Made by a program: the position numbers and the translations under genes. Shown in pieces: positions 46,382 to 54,931 of a stretch of DNA of 64,000 nucleotides. Numbering within the stretch: the stretch's first letter is position 1; every line of letters begins with the position of its first letter. The notes under the pieces are model-generated. The model was not told the origin of the DNA, did no database searches, and saw only the letters and a list, made by a program, of their open reading frames with translations. The DNA comes from Mesorhizobium temperatum. Its GTDB lineage: Bacteria; Pseudomonadota; Alphaproteobacteria; Rhizobiales; Rhizobiaceae. The stretch is taken from assembly GCF_002284575.1 (NCBI RefSeq), contig NZ_NPKJ01000044.1, positions 499-64,498 of the forward strand. Reading direction: 5' to 3'.

Positions 46382-47290
46382 TTACGAGCCGATCTTCGCT
46401 TTACGGGCGTCGATGATCGGCTGATAGAATTCCGGGGTAACCGGCGAATAGCCCTTATAATCGCCGCCTTGTACCGCCGAGAAACAGGCCGGATCGGTTT
46501 CCGGAAGCTTGGTCAGGAAATCGGTGATCTTCTGCTTGGTGTCGGCGTCGATCGACGTACGCACGACCAGCGGGCCGTTGGGGATCAGCGGCGACTGCCA
46601 CAATTCGACGAGGTCATCCATCTTGAGGACGCCCTTGTCGACCATCTTGCGCAGATTGCCCGAGCTGTAGCCGTCGTTGAAGTCGCCGACCCCGGAAGCC
46701 CAGGTCGTGCCGGCATCGAACGTACCCTTCAGGACTTCAAGGACAAGCTGTTCGTGGCCGCCGCCGAAACCGGTCGACGCGAAGTAGCTCTTCACATCCA
46801 TGCCGATGTCCTTGGGCAGTGAAGTCACCGGGATCAGGTAACCGGAGGTCGAATCGGGATCGGCGAAACCGAGTTTCTTGCCCTTCATGTCGGCGAGCGT
46901 CTTGATGCCGGAATCGGCACGGGCGACCATGACCGCACGGTAGCCGGTCGAACCATCGGTCTGGATCGTCGTCAGGATCGGTTGAACCGCGTCCTTGTTT
47001 TCGAGATAGACTTTGGCGTAGGCGGAAGCGCCGAGCTCGGCAAAATCGAGCGTGCCGCCGAGCAGGCCCTGGATGACGCCGTCATAGTCGGCGGCCGGGA
47101 ACAAGGAAACTTTCTCGACGCCAAGGACTTCCTTGATGTGGTCGGCGAAGCACTGGTAATTGCGCAGACGGTCGGCCTCGTTCTCGCCGCCCAGAATGCC
47201 GACGCGGAATTCCTTCAGGTCCTGTGCCTGGACCGCGCCCATCGCCATGGCGAGGATGGAAACGGCCCCGAAAAGTATCTTTTTAAACAT
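46382..47290 (-). CDS. phnD: Phosphonate ABC transporter substrate-binding protein
   Basis: A 302-residue periplasmic protein. The signal peptide (FKKILFGAVSILAMAMGAVQAQ) is followed by EFRVGILGGENEADRLRNYQCF and LGGTLDFAELGASAYAK, typical of PhnD. DPDSTSGYLIP is the phosphonate-binding loop. The ATG at 47290 follows AGGAGA. The 147-bp gap from phnC contains a perfect 14-bp palindrome. Confidence 0.94.
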   Translation of the reverse strand: MFKKILFGAVSILAMAMGAVQAQDLKEFRVGILGGENEADRLRNYQCFADHIKEVLGVEKVSLFPAADYDGVIQGLLGGTLDFAELGASAYAKVYLENKDAVQPILTTIQTDGSTGYRAVMVARADSGIKTLADMKGKKLGFADPDSTSGYLIPVTSLPKDIGMDVKSYFASTGFGGGHEQLVLEVLKGTFDAGTTWASGVGDFNDGYSSGNLRKMVDKGVLKMDDLVELWQSPLIPNGPLVVRTSIDADTKQKITDFLTKLPETDPACFSAVQGGDYKGYSPVTPEFYQPIIDARKAKIGS

Positions 47291-47403
47291 TTCGCGTGTC
47301 TCCTGTTGGTTCCGGCATCGCGCCGGCAGCGTTCGAATTTTGACAGCGCCCTTGACGCGGGCTGGCGATCCAGGCGCTCTTTCGGTTGTCCATGGTCTTT
47401 TCC

Positions 47404-47417
47404 GGATACCGGTATCC
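47404..47417. promoter_or_regulatory. 14-bp perfect palindrome between phnC and phnD
   Basis: GGATACCGGTATCC lies in the phnC-phnD gap, 114 bp before the phnD start. It could be a regulator site for separate phnD expression or a short RNA hairpin. No matching second site was noticed. Confidence 0.35.
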
Positions 47418-47436
47418 ACTTGTCGGGATCATGGAA

Positions 47437-48294
47437 CTAGTAGCCAGGAAATGCGGGCTCGAGCGGTCCGGCGGATGCGACGATTTTTTGCTTGATGGTG
47501 ACGCTGGTCGAGGTGATGGCCTCGGAGATTTCGCCGCCATTGCTGTCGGCGCCATAGACCATGCGCACGGCCTCCCGGTTGAGCTCTTCGGGCGGGCCGT
47601 CGAACACCACCTTGCCGGCGGCCATGCCGATGATGCGGTTGCAATAGGTGCGCGCGGTATCCAGCGTGTGCAGATTGGTGACGACGGTGAGGCCCTCGCG
47701 CAGATTGATGTCCTGCAGCGAATCCATCACCACCTTGGCGTTGAGCGGGTCGAGCGAGGCGATCGGCTCGTCGGCAAGGATGACTTTCGGCTGCTGCATC
47801 ATGGCGCGGGCAATTGCAACCCGCTGCTGCTGGCCGCCGGACAACGTGCCGGCCGGCTGCAGCGCCGTGCGGGCGATGTCGAGACGCTCGAGCGCCGCGA
47901 TCGCCTCGGCCCGTTCCTCACGGGAGAAGACACCGAGCAGATTGACAATGGTCGAGCGGTGATTGAGCCGGCCGAGCAGCACATTGGTCAGCACGTCGAG
48001 ACGCGGCACCAGGTTGAATTGCTGAAAGATCATGGCGCAGTCGCGCTGCCAGCGCCTGAGCAGCGAACCGCGCAGGCTGGAGACTTCGGCGCCGTCAAAG
48101 AAAATCGACCCTTGGCTCGGATCGATGAGGCGGTTGATCATGCGCAAAAGCGTCGACTTGCCGGCGCCCGAGCGGCCGATGATGCCGACCATCTGACCGT
48201 GCGGGATCAAGATGTCGACATTGCTGACGGCGGTATTCTTGCCAAACCGGCGGGAGACGCCGCGGATTTCGAGCGTGGCTGAGGTTGCTGACAT
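47437..48294 (-). CDS. phnC: Phosphonate ABC transporter ATP-binding protein
   Basis: A 285-residue ATPase with Walker [10 protein letters not shown], signature [15 protein letters not shown] and Walker [14 protein letters not shown]. The family block [21 protein letters not shown] is clear. I choose the ATG at 48294; a TTG two codons earlier is the alternative. It leads phnCDE1E2. A Pho-box-like sequence lies about 70-90 bp upstream. Confidence 0.93.
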   Translation of the reverse strand: MSATSATLEIRGVSRRFGKNTAVSNVDILIPHGQMVGIIGRSGAGKSTLLRMINRLIDPSQGSIFFDGAEVSSLRGSLLRRWQRDCAMIFQQFNLVPRLDVLTNVLLGRLNHRSTIVNLLGVFSREERAEAIAALERLDIARTALQPAGTLSGGQQQRVAIARAMMQQPKVILADEPIASLDPLNAKVVMDSLQDINLREGLTVVTNLHTLDTARTYCNRIIGMAAGKVVFDGPPEELNREAVRMVYGADSNGGEISEAITSTSVTIKQKIVASAGPLEPAFPGY

Positions 48295-48364
48295 AGGCAA
48301 GTTCCAGTCCAGTCGCGTTTCGAAGGTCTGTTAACCTTCGCTAGCGCAGCCGCATGAACCTGCG

Positions 48365-48382
48365 GTGTCGGATTGATGTCAG
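48365..48382 (-). promoter_or_regulatory. Possible Pho box upstream of phnC
   Basis: On the minus strand CTGACAT is followed by four bases and CCGACAC. The rhizobial Pho box is CTGTCAT, four bases, CTGTCAT. The first half matches six of seven positions and the second only four, so this is a weak candidate for PhoB control. Confidence 0.3.
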
Positions 48383-48387
48383 TTTTG

Positions 48388-49061
48388 TTACCGCCCACAG
48401 GCCAGAGGCGACGCGCCGTCAACCCAGGACCAGAGCTCCTCGAAATGCTTCATGTCCTTGAAACGGCAGAATGCCGGAGCCCGCAACTCGATCACTGGAG
48501 CCTGACGGGCGAGCAGCGAAAGGCAATCATCGAACAGGTCTTGCCACTCGGATGCCCTTTCGTCATCGAGACGCCGGATCTGGTAGGCGAAAGTGATGTG
48601 GAACGCATAAGCGTCGTGATCGGGATGTTGGTATCCGAACGGCGCTGACAGCGCATCGCGCCAGGCGCGCATGACGCGCTCGTCCTCGTCCGACGCGCCG
48701 GCAACGGTCAGGCCGGTCGGCACGATATCGACAACCCTGACTTTGAACGCGCCAGGGCCCTCGACGCCCTTCAGCCGCTCTAGGTAGAGGCGGGTCATGT
48801 CGTCGATGCTGGTATCGAGAGGCGCATCGTCAGGCCAGTAGGGAAGCCGGCGGCGATATTCGATGATGCCCTGAAACAGCGTCATGTGCAGGCTGGAGAT
48901 CGGCGTGAAGGCGAGCCGGTCGGCATCGGGCATCGCGCGCATTGCCGGGCTCGACGAGAAAATTGCCTGCGCTGTCGTAGCGCCTGCCGAGATGCACGGG
49001 AGGAGTCGGATTGGAGCAGGCAAAAAAATCCGGCGATCGACGGTTTGAGGGAGTGAAACAT
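48388..49061 (-). pseudogene. Decayed DUF1868 family 2H phosphoesterase gene
   Basis: The C-terminal 170 residues are intact with two HxT motifs (SSLHMTLFQG and YAFHITFAY), the 2H (LigT-like) phosphoesterase signature. The family's N-terminus (PPVHLGRRYDSAGNFL then VEPGN) lies in a different frame. It joins the rest at about 48935-48950 after loss of roughly 20 codons. A further frame change appears possible at the A7 run 49022-49028, after an apparent original ATG at 49061. An internal ATG could still give a short protein. Confidence 0.7.
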
Positions 49062-49143
49062 GACGATCTCCAGCAAAGACCGCGTCCTGTCCGAGTCATG
49101 TGTCAGGCATATGAAAACTGCCCGCAGGGCGAGAAAGGAACCT

Positions 49144-49584
49144 TCAAAGACAGGGGTTTAACAAGGGCTCGCGATCGACTTCGAGCAACTTGTCCATGTT
49201 GGCGGTGCTCTGGCTGAGGTCGACAGACTTGAGCGAATTGTAGAGTGCCATGCTCTCGCCCTCCAGCTCACAAGAGGCGGTGCCGCGTTGCGCTTGGCGC
49301 GTACGGATCTGGTTCTGCCGTTCGTCCAGCGCAGCTCGCGTGGTGTCCGAGTTCCTGATGATGAAGGCGTTCATGCGGTCGATCCCTGACTGAAGGAAGT
49401 CGAGAAAATCACGATCTTGCTTCGGAGCGCAGTTTTCACCGATCGCGTGGATTGATGCATAGATCATCCAGATGCAAAGGACCGCGCCGCGAGGATCCAT
49501 CTTCGGCACCTGGTTGGCAGGCGCTTGTTGAGGCAAGAGAGCCACCAGCGCAACCAGGCAAAATCCTACCCATCGTCTGAGCAT
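49144..49584 (-). CDS. Exported protein of unknown function
   Basis: A 146-residue protein with a clear signal peptide (RRWVGFCLVALVALLPQQAPA). The mature part has four cysteines (VLCIW, ENCAP, ASCEL and NPCL), which could form two disulfides. It has a central charged helical stretch. The ATG at 49584 follows AAGGG. I recognise no family. It lies in the phn locus between the acyltransferase and the pseudogene on the same strand, with gaps, so its membership is uncertain. Confidence 0.7.
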   Translation of the reverse strand: MLRRWVGFCLVALVALLPQQAPANQVPKMDPRGAVLCIWMIYASIHAIGENCAPKQDRDFLDFLQSGIDRMNAFIIRNSDTTRAALDERQNQIRTRQAQRGTASCELEGESMALYNSLKSVDLSQSTANMDKLLEVDREPLLNPCL

Positions 49585-49662
49585 GCCAACCCTTACGTTT
49601 TTTCTTACGACTTTTTGCCCGGCAATCGTCAATTATAAGGCGACAGCGTTGAGCAAGGGACG

Positions 49663-50280
49663 TTAGCCGCCATATTTTTCCAAAAACGCTTCCGCCGCAA
49701 GCGCGCGAAAATCGCCGAGCGCGGCGCGTAGTCGGGCGTGGTCCCAGTCCCACCAGGCAAGTGCCTGATAGCGTTCCGCCGTGCGGCGGTCGAAGCGTTC
49801 GCGGATCGGCTTCGCCGGCACGCCGCCGACGATGGTGTAGGGCGCGACGTCCTTCGATACCACGGCGCCGGCGCCGACCGCCGCGCCGTCGCCAACGGTG
49901 ACGCCGGGCAGGATGGTCGAGCCATGGCCCAGCCAGGTGTCGTGGCCGATGGTGACGCGCCTGGCGCGGCGCTGGGCGAAGAATTCGCTCTCGTGCTCGG
50001 CGTCGTCCCAATAGTCCGAGGCGCGATAGGTGAAATGGTGCAGCGTCGGCCGCCAGGTCGGGTGGTTGGTGGCGTTGATGCGCACATTGGCGGCGATGTT
50101 GGCGAACTTGCCGATCGTCGCGCACCAGACGCCGCAGTCCTGCATCATGTAGGAATAGTCGCCCAGCGTGCTTTCCGAAACCCGGCAGCGTTCGGCGATC
50201 TCGGTCCAGCGGCCGAGCGTCGAGTTCTCGACTTCCGCCGTCTCGTGGACAAGCGGCGTTTCCGACAGTTTTCGGGTCAT
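49663..50280 (-). CDS. Phosphonate-locus hexapeptide-repeat acyltransferase
   Basis: A 205-residue left-handed beta-helix transferase. Hexapeptide repeats ([37 protein letters not shown], split over repeats) and [13 protein letters not shown] are typical of the CatB/LacA type. It matches the phosphonate-associated hexapeptide family (TIGR03308 as I recall). The ATG at 50280 overlaps the phnL stop. Acetylation of aminophosphonates, as for the unrelated PhnO, is a plausible role. Confidence 0.87.
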   Translation of the reverse strand: MTRKLSETPLVHETAEVENSTLGRWTEIAERCRVSESTLGDYSYMMQDCGVWCATIGKFANIAANVRINATNHPTWRPTLHHFTYRASDYWDDAEHESEFFAQRRARRVTIGHDTWLGHGSTILPGVTVGDGAAVGAGAVVSKDVAPYTIVGGVPAKPIRERFDRRTAERYQALAWWDWDHARLRAALGDFRALAAEAFLEKYGG

Positions 50281-50984
50281 GCGGCGATTTTCCCGGCGGC
50301 AAAAGCGGTCACGTCGATGACGCGGTCGGCCACCGCCTCGCGCACGTCGTGGTTGTGGCAGATGCCAAGCAGGGCGACGCCGGCCGCCTTCTTGGCCGCA
50401 ATCAGCCCAATCACCACGTCGCGGTTCCTGGCATCGAGCGAGGCGGTCGGTTCGTCGAGCAGCAGGATCGGGTGCTCGGTGATAAAACCGCGCGCGATGT
50501 TGACGCGCTGCTGCTCGCCGCCGGAAAAGGTCGCCGGCGGCAGCATCCAGAGCTTTTCCGGCAGGTTGAGCTGCGCCAGCAAGGCGCGGGCCTTGTTGCG
50601 CGCAGCCTCACGGTCCGCGCCGCGCTGGACCAGTGGTTCGGCGACGACATCGAGGGCCGACACGCGCGGCACGGTGCGCAGGAACTGGCTGACATAGCCG
50701 ATGGTGAGCCGGCGCACGGCAAGCACGGTGCGCGGGCTGGCCGTCGCGAGATCGATGAGCCCGTCCTCGTGCTGGACGATGATCTGGCCTTCATCGACGG
50801 CATAGTTGCCGTAGAGCATCTTCAGGATCGAGCTCTTGCCGGCGCCGGAGGGGCCGCCGAGCACTGCACATTCGCCGCTTCTGATCGAGAACGACACGCC
50901 GGTGACGACAGGCAATTTGATGCCGTCGCGCAGATGCATGATGAAGCTCTTGGCAACATCGGAGACGACGAGAGGGGTTGCCAT
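50277..50984 (-). CDS. phnL: C-P lyase ATP-binding protein PhnL
   Basis: A 235-residue ABC-type ATPase with Walker [11 protein letters not shown], signature [15 protein letters not shown] and Walker [36 protein letters not shown] is the PhnL Q-loop region. It associates with the C-P lyase core and is not a transporter subunit. The start lies two bases after the phnK stop. Confidence 0.95.
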   Translation of the reverse strand: MATPLVVSDVAKSFIMHLRDGIKLPVVTGVSFSIRSGECAVLGGPSGAGKSSILKMLYGNYAVDEGQIIVQHEDGLIDLATASPRTVLAVRRLTIGYVSQFLRTVPRVSALDVVAEPLVQRGADREAARNKARALLAQLNLPEKLWMLPPATFSGGEQQRVNIARGFITEHPILLLDEPTASLDARNRDVVIGLIAAKKAAGVALLGICHNHDVREAVADRVIDVTAFAAGKIAA

Positions 50985-50986
50985 AG

Positions 50987-51763
50987 TTACACCTGAAGTA
51001 TCGAGGAAACGAGAAGCTGGGTATAGGGCGCGCGCGGGTCGTCGAGCACGCGATCCGTGAGGCCGCTTTCGACGACGCGGCCGTCCTTCATCACCATCAT
51101 GCGTTGCGACAGCAGACGCGCCACCGCAAGGTCGTGGGTGACGACGATGGCAGCCAGGCCGAGATCGGTGACCAGGCCGCGCAACAGGTCGAGCAGGCGC
51201 GCCTGCACGGAAACGTCGAGGCCGCCGGTCGGCTCGTCCATGAACACCAGCCGCGGCCCGGTGACGAGGTTGCGGGCGATCTGCAGGCGCTGGCGCATGC
51301 CGCCGGAGAAGGCGCGTGGTTCGTCGTCGATGCGGTCCTCGTCGATCTCGACGCGCGACAGCCAGTCGACGGCGGTAGCGCGGATTTTTCCATAGTGGCG
51401 GTCGCCGACCGCCATCAGTCGCTCGCCGACATTGGCGCCGGCCGACACTGTCATGCGGAGCCCGTCGGCGGGGTTCTGATGGACAAAGCCCCAGTCGGTG
51501 CGCATCAGGAAGCGGCGCTCGGCCTCGCTCATGCGGTAGAGCTCACGGAACTGGCCGTCGCGCATGCGGTAGCTGGCGGTGCCGGAACTCGGCAGCAGCC
51601 GGGTCGACAGGCAGTTGAGCAGCGTCGTCTTGCCGGAACCGGATTCGCCGACGACGGCCAGCACCTCGCCCGGCCACAGGTCGAAAGTGACGTTCTCGCA
51701 GCCGACGCGCGAGCCGTAGAACTTGGACAGCGCCGAAACGCGCAGCAGCGGTTCGTCGGTCAT
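50987..51763 (-). CDS. phnK: C-P lyase ATP-binding protein PhnK
   Basis: A 258-residue ATPase with Walker A GESGSGKTT, signature FSGGMRQRLQIARNL and Walker B LVFMDEPTGGLD. WGFVHQNPADGLRM is the PhnK Q-loop block. PhnK binds PhnJ in the C-P lyase complex. The ATG at 51763 overlaps the phnJ stop by four bases. Confidence 0.95.
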   Translation of the reverse strand: MTDEPLLRVSALSKFYGSRVGCENVTFDLWPGEVLAVVGESGSGKTTLLNCLSTRLLPSSGTASYRMRDGQFRELYRMSEAERRFLMRTDWGFVHQNPADGLRMTVSAGANVGERLMAVGDRHYGKIRATAVDWLSRVEIDEDRIDDEPRAFSGGMRQRLQIARNLVTGPRLVFMDEPTGGLDVSVQARLLDLLRGLVTDLGLAAIVVTHDLAVARLLSQRMMVMKDGRVVESGLTDRVLDDPRAPYTQLLVSSILQV

Positions 51764-52653
51764 TGCGCCGGCTCCATTGTTTCAGGCGCAAGGTGGCCGC
51801 GATGGCCCTCCGCCCGCCGTTTCTCGCAATGATCGGTGTCGGAGCAGACGAACATGTGTCCGCCATGGTCATCAAGGATGACCTCGTCGAGATAGACGTT
51901 CTCGGCCGCGCACAGCGCGCAGGGCTGGTCGAAGGTCTGCACCTCAAACGGATGGTCCTCGAAGTCGAGGCTGACCACATCGGTGAAAGGCGGCAGTGCG
52001 TAGATGCGCTTTTCCCGACCGGCGCCGAACAGTTGCAGAGCCGGCGAACGGTGCATCTTCGGATTGTCGAATTTCGGCGTCGGCGACGGGTCCATCACAT
52101 AGCGGCCCTCGACCTTGACCGGGTAGGCGTAGGTGGTGGCGATGCGGCCGTGCCTGGCGATGTCTTCATAGAGCTTCACATGCATGAGGCCATATTCCTC
52201 CAGCGCATGCATTTTCCGCGTTTCCGTCTCGCGCGGCTCGAGGAAGCGCAGCGGCTCGGGGATCGGCACCTGGTAGACCAGCACCTGGCCTGTTGTCAGC
52301 GGATATTCGGGAATGCGGTGGCGGGTCTGGATGATGGTCGCCTTAGCCGTTTCGGTGGTTACAGCGACATTGGCGACCTTTTTGAAGAAGGCGCGGATCG
52401 AAACGGCGTTGGTGGTGTCGTCGGCGCCCTGGTCGATGACCTTCAGCACATCGTCCGGGCCGATTATCGAAGCCGTTACCTGGACGCCGCCGGTGCCCCA
52501 GCCGTAGGGCATCGGCATCTCGCGTGAGGCAAACGGCACCTGGTAGCCGGGGATGGCGATGCCCTTGAGGATCGCGCGGCGGATCATCCGCTTGGTCTGC
52601 TCGTCGAGATAGGCGAAGTTGTAGGTGGCGATGTCGGTTGCTTGTGCGGTCAT
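51760..52653 (-). CDS. phnJ: C-P lyase, alpha-D-ribose 1-methylphosphonate 5-phosphate lyase PhnJ
   Basis: A 297-residue radical-SAM-type enzyme that breaks the carbon-phosphorus bond. The iron-sulfur cysteines are visible as QPCALCAAEN and FVCSDTDHCEKRR, matching the four-cysteine set of PhnJ. YNFAYLDEQTKRMIRRAILKG opens the domain. The ATG at 52653 overlaps the phnI stop (ATGA). The upstream extension of the frame is a shadow. Confidence 0.97.
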   Translation of the reverse strand: MTAQATDIATYNFAYLDEQTKRMIRRAILKGIAIPGYQVPFASREMPMPYGWGTGGVQVTASIIGPDDVLKVIDQGADDTTNAVSIRAFFKKVANVAVTTETAKATIIQTRHRIPEYPLTTGQVLVYQVPIPEPLRFLEPRETETRKMHALEEYGLMHVKLYEDIARHGRIATTYAYPVKVEGRYVMDPSPTPKFDNPKMHRSPALQLFGAGREKRIYALPPFTDVVSLDFEDHPFEVQTFDQPCALCAAENVYLDEVILDDHGGHMFVCSDTDHCEKRRAEGHRGHLAPETMEPAQ

Positions 52654-53762
52654 TCCGCGGCCTCCCTTTTCTCCTCGGCCTTGCCGGCATTCTCGCGGGC
52701 GTCGTGCTCGGCGCGCATGCGGCGCACCAGGTCGAGCTCGGCCTGGAAGTCGACATAGTGCGGCAGCTTCAGATGCTCGACGAAGCCGGTCGCTTGGACG
52801 TTGTCGGAATGCGAGATGACGAACTCTTCGTCCTGGGCAGCGGCGACAACGTCTTCGCCGAATTCCGAAGCGCGCAACGCCCGATCGCACAGCGCCATTG
52901 CCATCGCCTTGCGCTCGCTCTGACCGAAGACGAGGCCGTAGCCGCGGGTGAATTGCGGCGGCGCCTTGGCCGAGCCCTTGAACTGGTTGACCATCTGGCA
53001 CTCGGTGACACGCACGGAGCCAAGCGGCACGGCGAAGGGCAGCTCCGGCACGTCGAGTTCCAGTTCGACCTCACCGATGCGAACCTCGCCGACGAAGGGA
53101 TGGTTGCGGGCATAGCCGCGCTGGGTGGAGTAGCCGAGCGCCAGCAAAAAGCCCTCGTCGCCGCGTGACAGCGCCTGCAGGCGGATGTCGCGCGCCATCG
53201 GGAACTCCAGCGGCTCGCGGGTGATGTCGCCGGGGACATGATCCTGCGGCATGTCGCCATCAGGCTCGATCAGACCTTCGCGGGCGAGGATCGCGGAGAC
53301 GCGCTGCATGGCTTCCGCCTCGCTGGCGCGCTGCAGCGGCTCGGCGACGTCGCCGCCCGCGGCGAGTTCGGGATCGAGCAGCCGGTGAGTGTAGTCGAAA
53401 GTCGGGCCGAGCAGCTGGCCGCCGGGCAGGTCCTTGTAGGTCGCCGACACGCGCCGCTCGACCAGCATCGCGCCGGTGTCGATCGCCTTGGTGTAGCCGA
53501 AGCGCGGCAGCGTGGTGCGATAGGCGCGAACCAGGAAGATCGCCTCGATCATGTCGCCGCGCGCCTGAACGATGGCCAGCGCCGCCAATTCACGGTCGTA
53601 GAGCGAACCTTCGCTCATCACTCGGTCAACGCCGAGCGCCAGCTGCTCGACGATCTGGTCGAGGCGAAGCGCCGGCACGGAACGGTCTCCGCGGCGGCGG
53701 TCGGCGAGCAGGGCGTGGGCGTTGGCAATGGCCGCTTCGCCGCCTTTTACCGCGACATACAT
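52650..53762 (-). CDS. phnI: C-P lyase core subunit PhnI (nucleosidase)
   Basis: A 370-residue subunit that exchanges the ATP adenine for the phosphonate with PhnG, PhnH and PhnL. It opens MYVAVKGGEAAIANAHALL, and TECQMVNQFKGSAKAPPQFTRG, split over two helices, is conserved. The ATG at 53762 lies one base after the phnH stop; the frame extends upstream without similarity. Confidence 0.96.
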   Translation of the reverse strand: MYVAVKGGEAAIANAHALLADRRRGDRSVPALRLDQIVEQLALGVDRVMSEGSLYDRELAALAIVQARGDMIEAIFLVRAYRTTLPRFGYTKAIDTGAMLVERRVSATYKDLPGGQLLGPTFDYTHRLLDPELAAGGDVAEPLQRASEAEAMQRVSAILAREGLIEPDGDMPQDHVPGDITREPLEFPMARDIRLQALSRGDEGFLLALGYSTQRGYARNHPFVGEVRIGEVELELDVPELPFAVPLGSVRVTECQMVNQFKGSAKAPPQFTRGYGLVFGQSERKAMAMALCDRALRASEFGEDVVAAAQDEEFVISHSDNVQATGFVEHLKLPHYVDFQAELDLVRRMRAEHDARENAGKAEEKREAAE

Positions 53763-53763
53763 A

Positions 53764-54375
53764 TCATGCCTCCATCGTCTTGATGCGCGTCGTGCGCGGC
53801 AGGCAGGCAACGCCGTCAGGGGTGGCGAGGACGATGTCGATACCACGGGGAAAACGCTGGTTGTTCTGCTTCCACTGCTCGACGAAGTGGCGCGGCATCT
53901 GCGCCGGCGCGATTGTCGCGGTTCTTTCGATGCCAGGACCTTCGAGCAACAGAGGGGCGCCTGAAACGAGATCGCCGACCTGCAGGATCAGCGTCGTGGA
54001 GCGGTCGGGATAGTCCTGGGTGCCTTGTGAAAAGCCGTCGAGCGCCATCATCTCGGCCGGCGTGGCGATCAGCGCGAAATGCGCGTCGGCCGGCGTATTG
54101 GCCAGCGGCGCGCCGGTGTGGAAGCCGAGCCAGGATTTCACCGCTGCTGGGGCCTGCAAAACGGGGTCGAGCCAGAGCGGCGTGTCGTTGTCGCACAGCG
54201 CCAGCGCGATGGCGCCCGCGGTGGCCGACAGCGGCGCCGGCGGGCGGGCAAAGATCGGTAGGGGCTGCAGGGTGCCTGGCCGCGCCATCGCATCCATCAC
54301 GGCGCGGAACACTGTCTGGGCGTCGAACACCGGATCGGCAAAGCTGCCCTCGATCGCTTGCGTTGCGATATCCAT
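53764..54375 (-). CDS. phnH: C-P lyase core subunit PhnH
   Basis: A 203-residue subunit. FADPVFDAQTVFRAVMDAMARPG is the strongly conserved N-terminal block, and GVDIVLA-type FPRGIDIVLATPDGVACLPRTT ends the protein. PhnH forms a dimer in the core G2H2I2J2 complex. Its ATG overlaps the phnG stop by one base (TGATG). Confidence 0.96.
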   Translation of the reverse strand: MDIATQAIEGSFADPVFDAQTVFRAVMDAMARPGTLQPLPIFARPPAPLSATAGAIALALCDNDTPLWLDPVLQAPAAVKSWLGFHTGAPLANTPADAHFALIATPAEMMALDGFSQGTQDYPDRSTTLILQVGDLVSGAPLLLEGPGIERTATIAPAQMPRHFVEQWKQNNQRFPRGIDIVLATPDGVACLPRTTRIKTMEA

Positions 54376-54839
54376 CAGTCTTCTCCGCGTACCATGGTGA
54401 AGAAATCGACCTTCGTTGCCTCGGTCTCGGCGCGCCGCCGTTCACGTTCGCTGGCCAGTGCGGCCTGAAGCGGCGCAATGAGTTTGGTCTCGACCTCGTT
54501 ACGGCGGGTGGGATCCTGCCAGAGAGCGTCCGCTATCGCTGCCAGTTTTGCTTTCTGCTTGTCACGGCCCATCGTATAGCAGTGGCCGACCTGCCCGGAT
54601 GTGAGTCGGACAGTGGCGCGGGTGACCGTCGCCTCGCCGACGTTGAATGGCGCGCCGCCGCCGCCGATGCGGCCACGCACGGTGACCAGGCCGGTTTCGG
54701 GGCCGCGCAGGAGTTCTGCTTCCGAAGGCAGGCCGGCTGCGTTCCAAAGGCGGACGATATCGTCGCCGGTCGATTGCGCCAGCGTCGCCATGACGGCCTT
54801 GCGCTCAAGCTGCTGATCGCGCGCTTCCTGTTCTCGCAT
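54375..54839 (-). CDS. phnG: C-P lyase core subunit PhnG
   Basis: A 154-residue subunit. RKAVMATLAQS, LRGPETGLVTVRGRIGGGGAPFN, split, and VGHCYTMGRDKQKA are family blocks. The ATG at 54839 follows GAAGGGA. It is the first gene of phnGHIJKL and diverges from phnF with the operator in between. Confidence 0.96.
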   Translation of the reverse strand: MREQEARDQQLERKAVMATLAQSTGDDIVRLWNAAGLPSEAELLRGPETGLVTVRGRIGGGGAPFNVGEATVTRATVRLTSGQVGHCYTMGRDKQKAKLAAIADALWQDPTRRNEVETKLIAPLQAALASERERRRAETEATKVDFFTMVRGED

Positions 54840-54863
54840 GGCCGTCGTCCCTTCTCGTTGTAA

Positions 54864-54895
54864 ATTTGTATAATGATGTAGACAATTATACAAAT
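54864..54895. promoter_or_regulatory. Candidate PhnF operator
   Basis: ATTTGTATAAT at 54864-54874 and ATTATACAAAT at 54885-54895 are perfect 11-bp inverted arms around ten bases. The site lies in the short AT-rich gap between phnG and phnF. HutC-type GntR repressors bind such sites, so control of both directions by PhnF is likely. Confidence 0.72.
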
Positions 54896-54931
54896 TATAC
54901 CTATTCTCTAAAGCGTGTCCATGACGGATGG

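Noticed and set aside
49436..50302. 288-residue minus-strand frame spanning the acyltransferase and exported-protein genes
   Set aside because: It is a shadow frame that crosses two better-supported genes and is Arg/His-rich without motifs.
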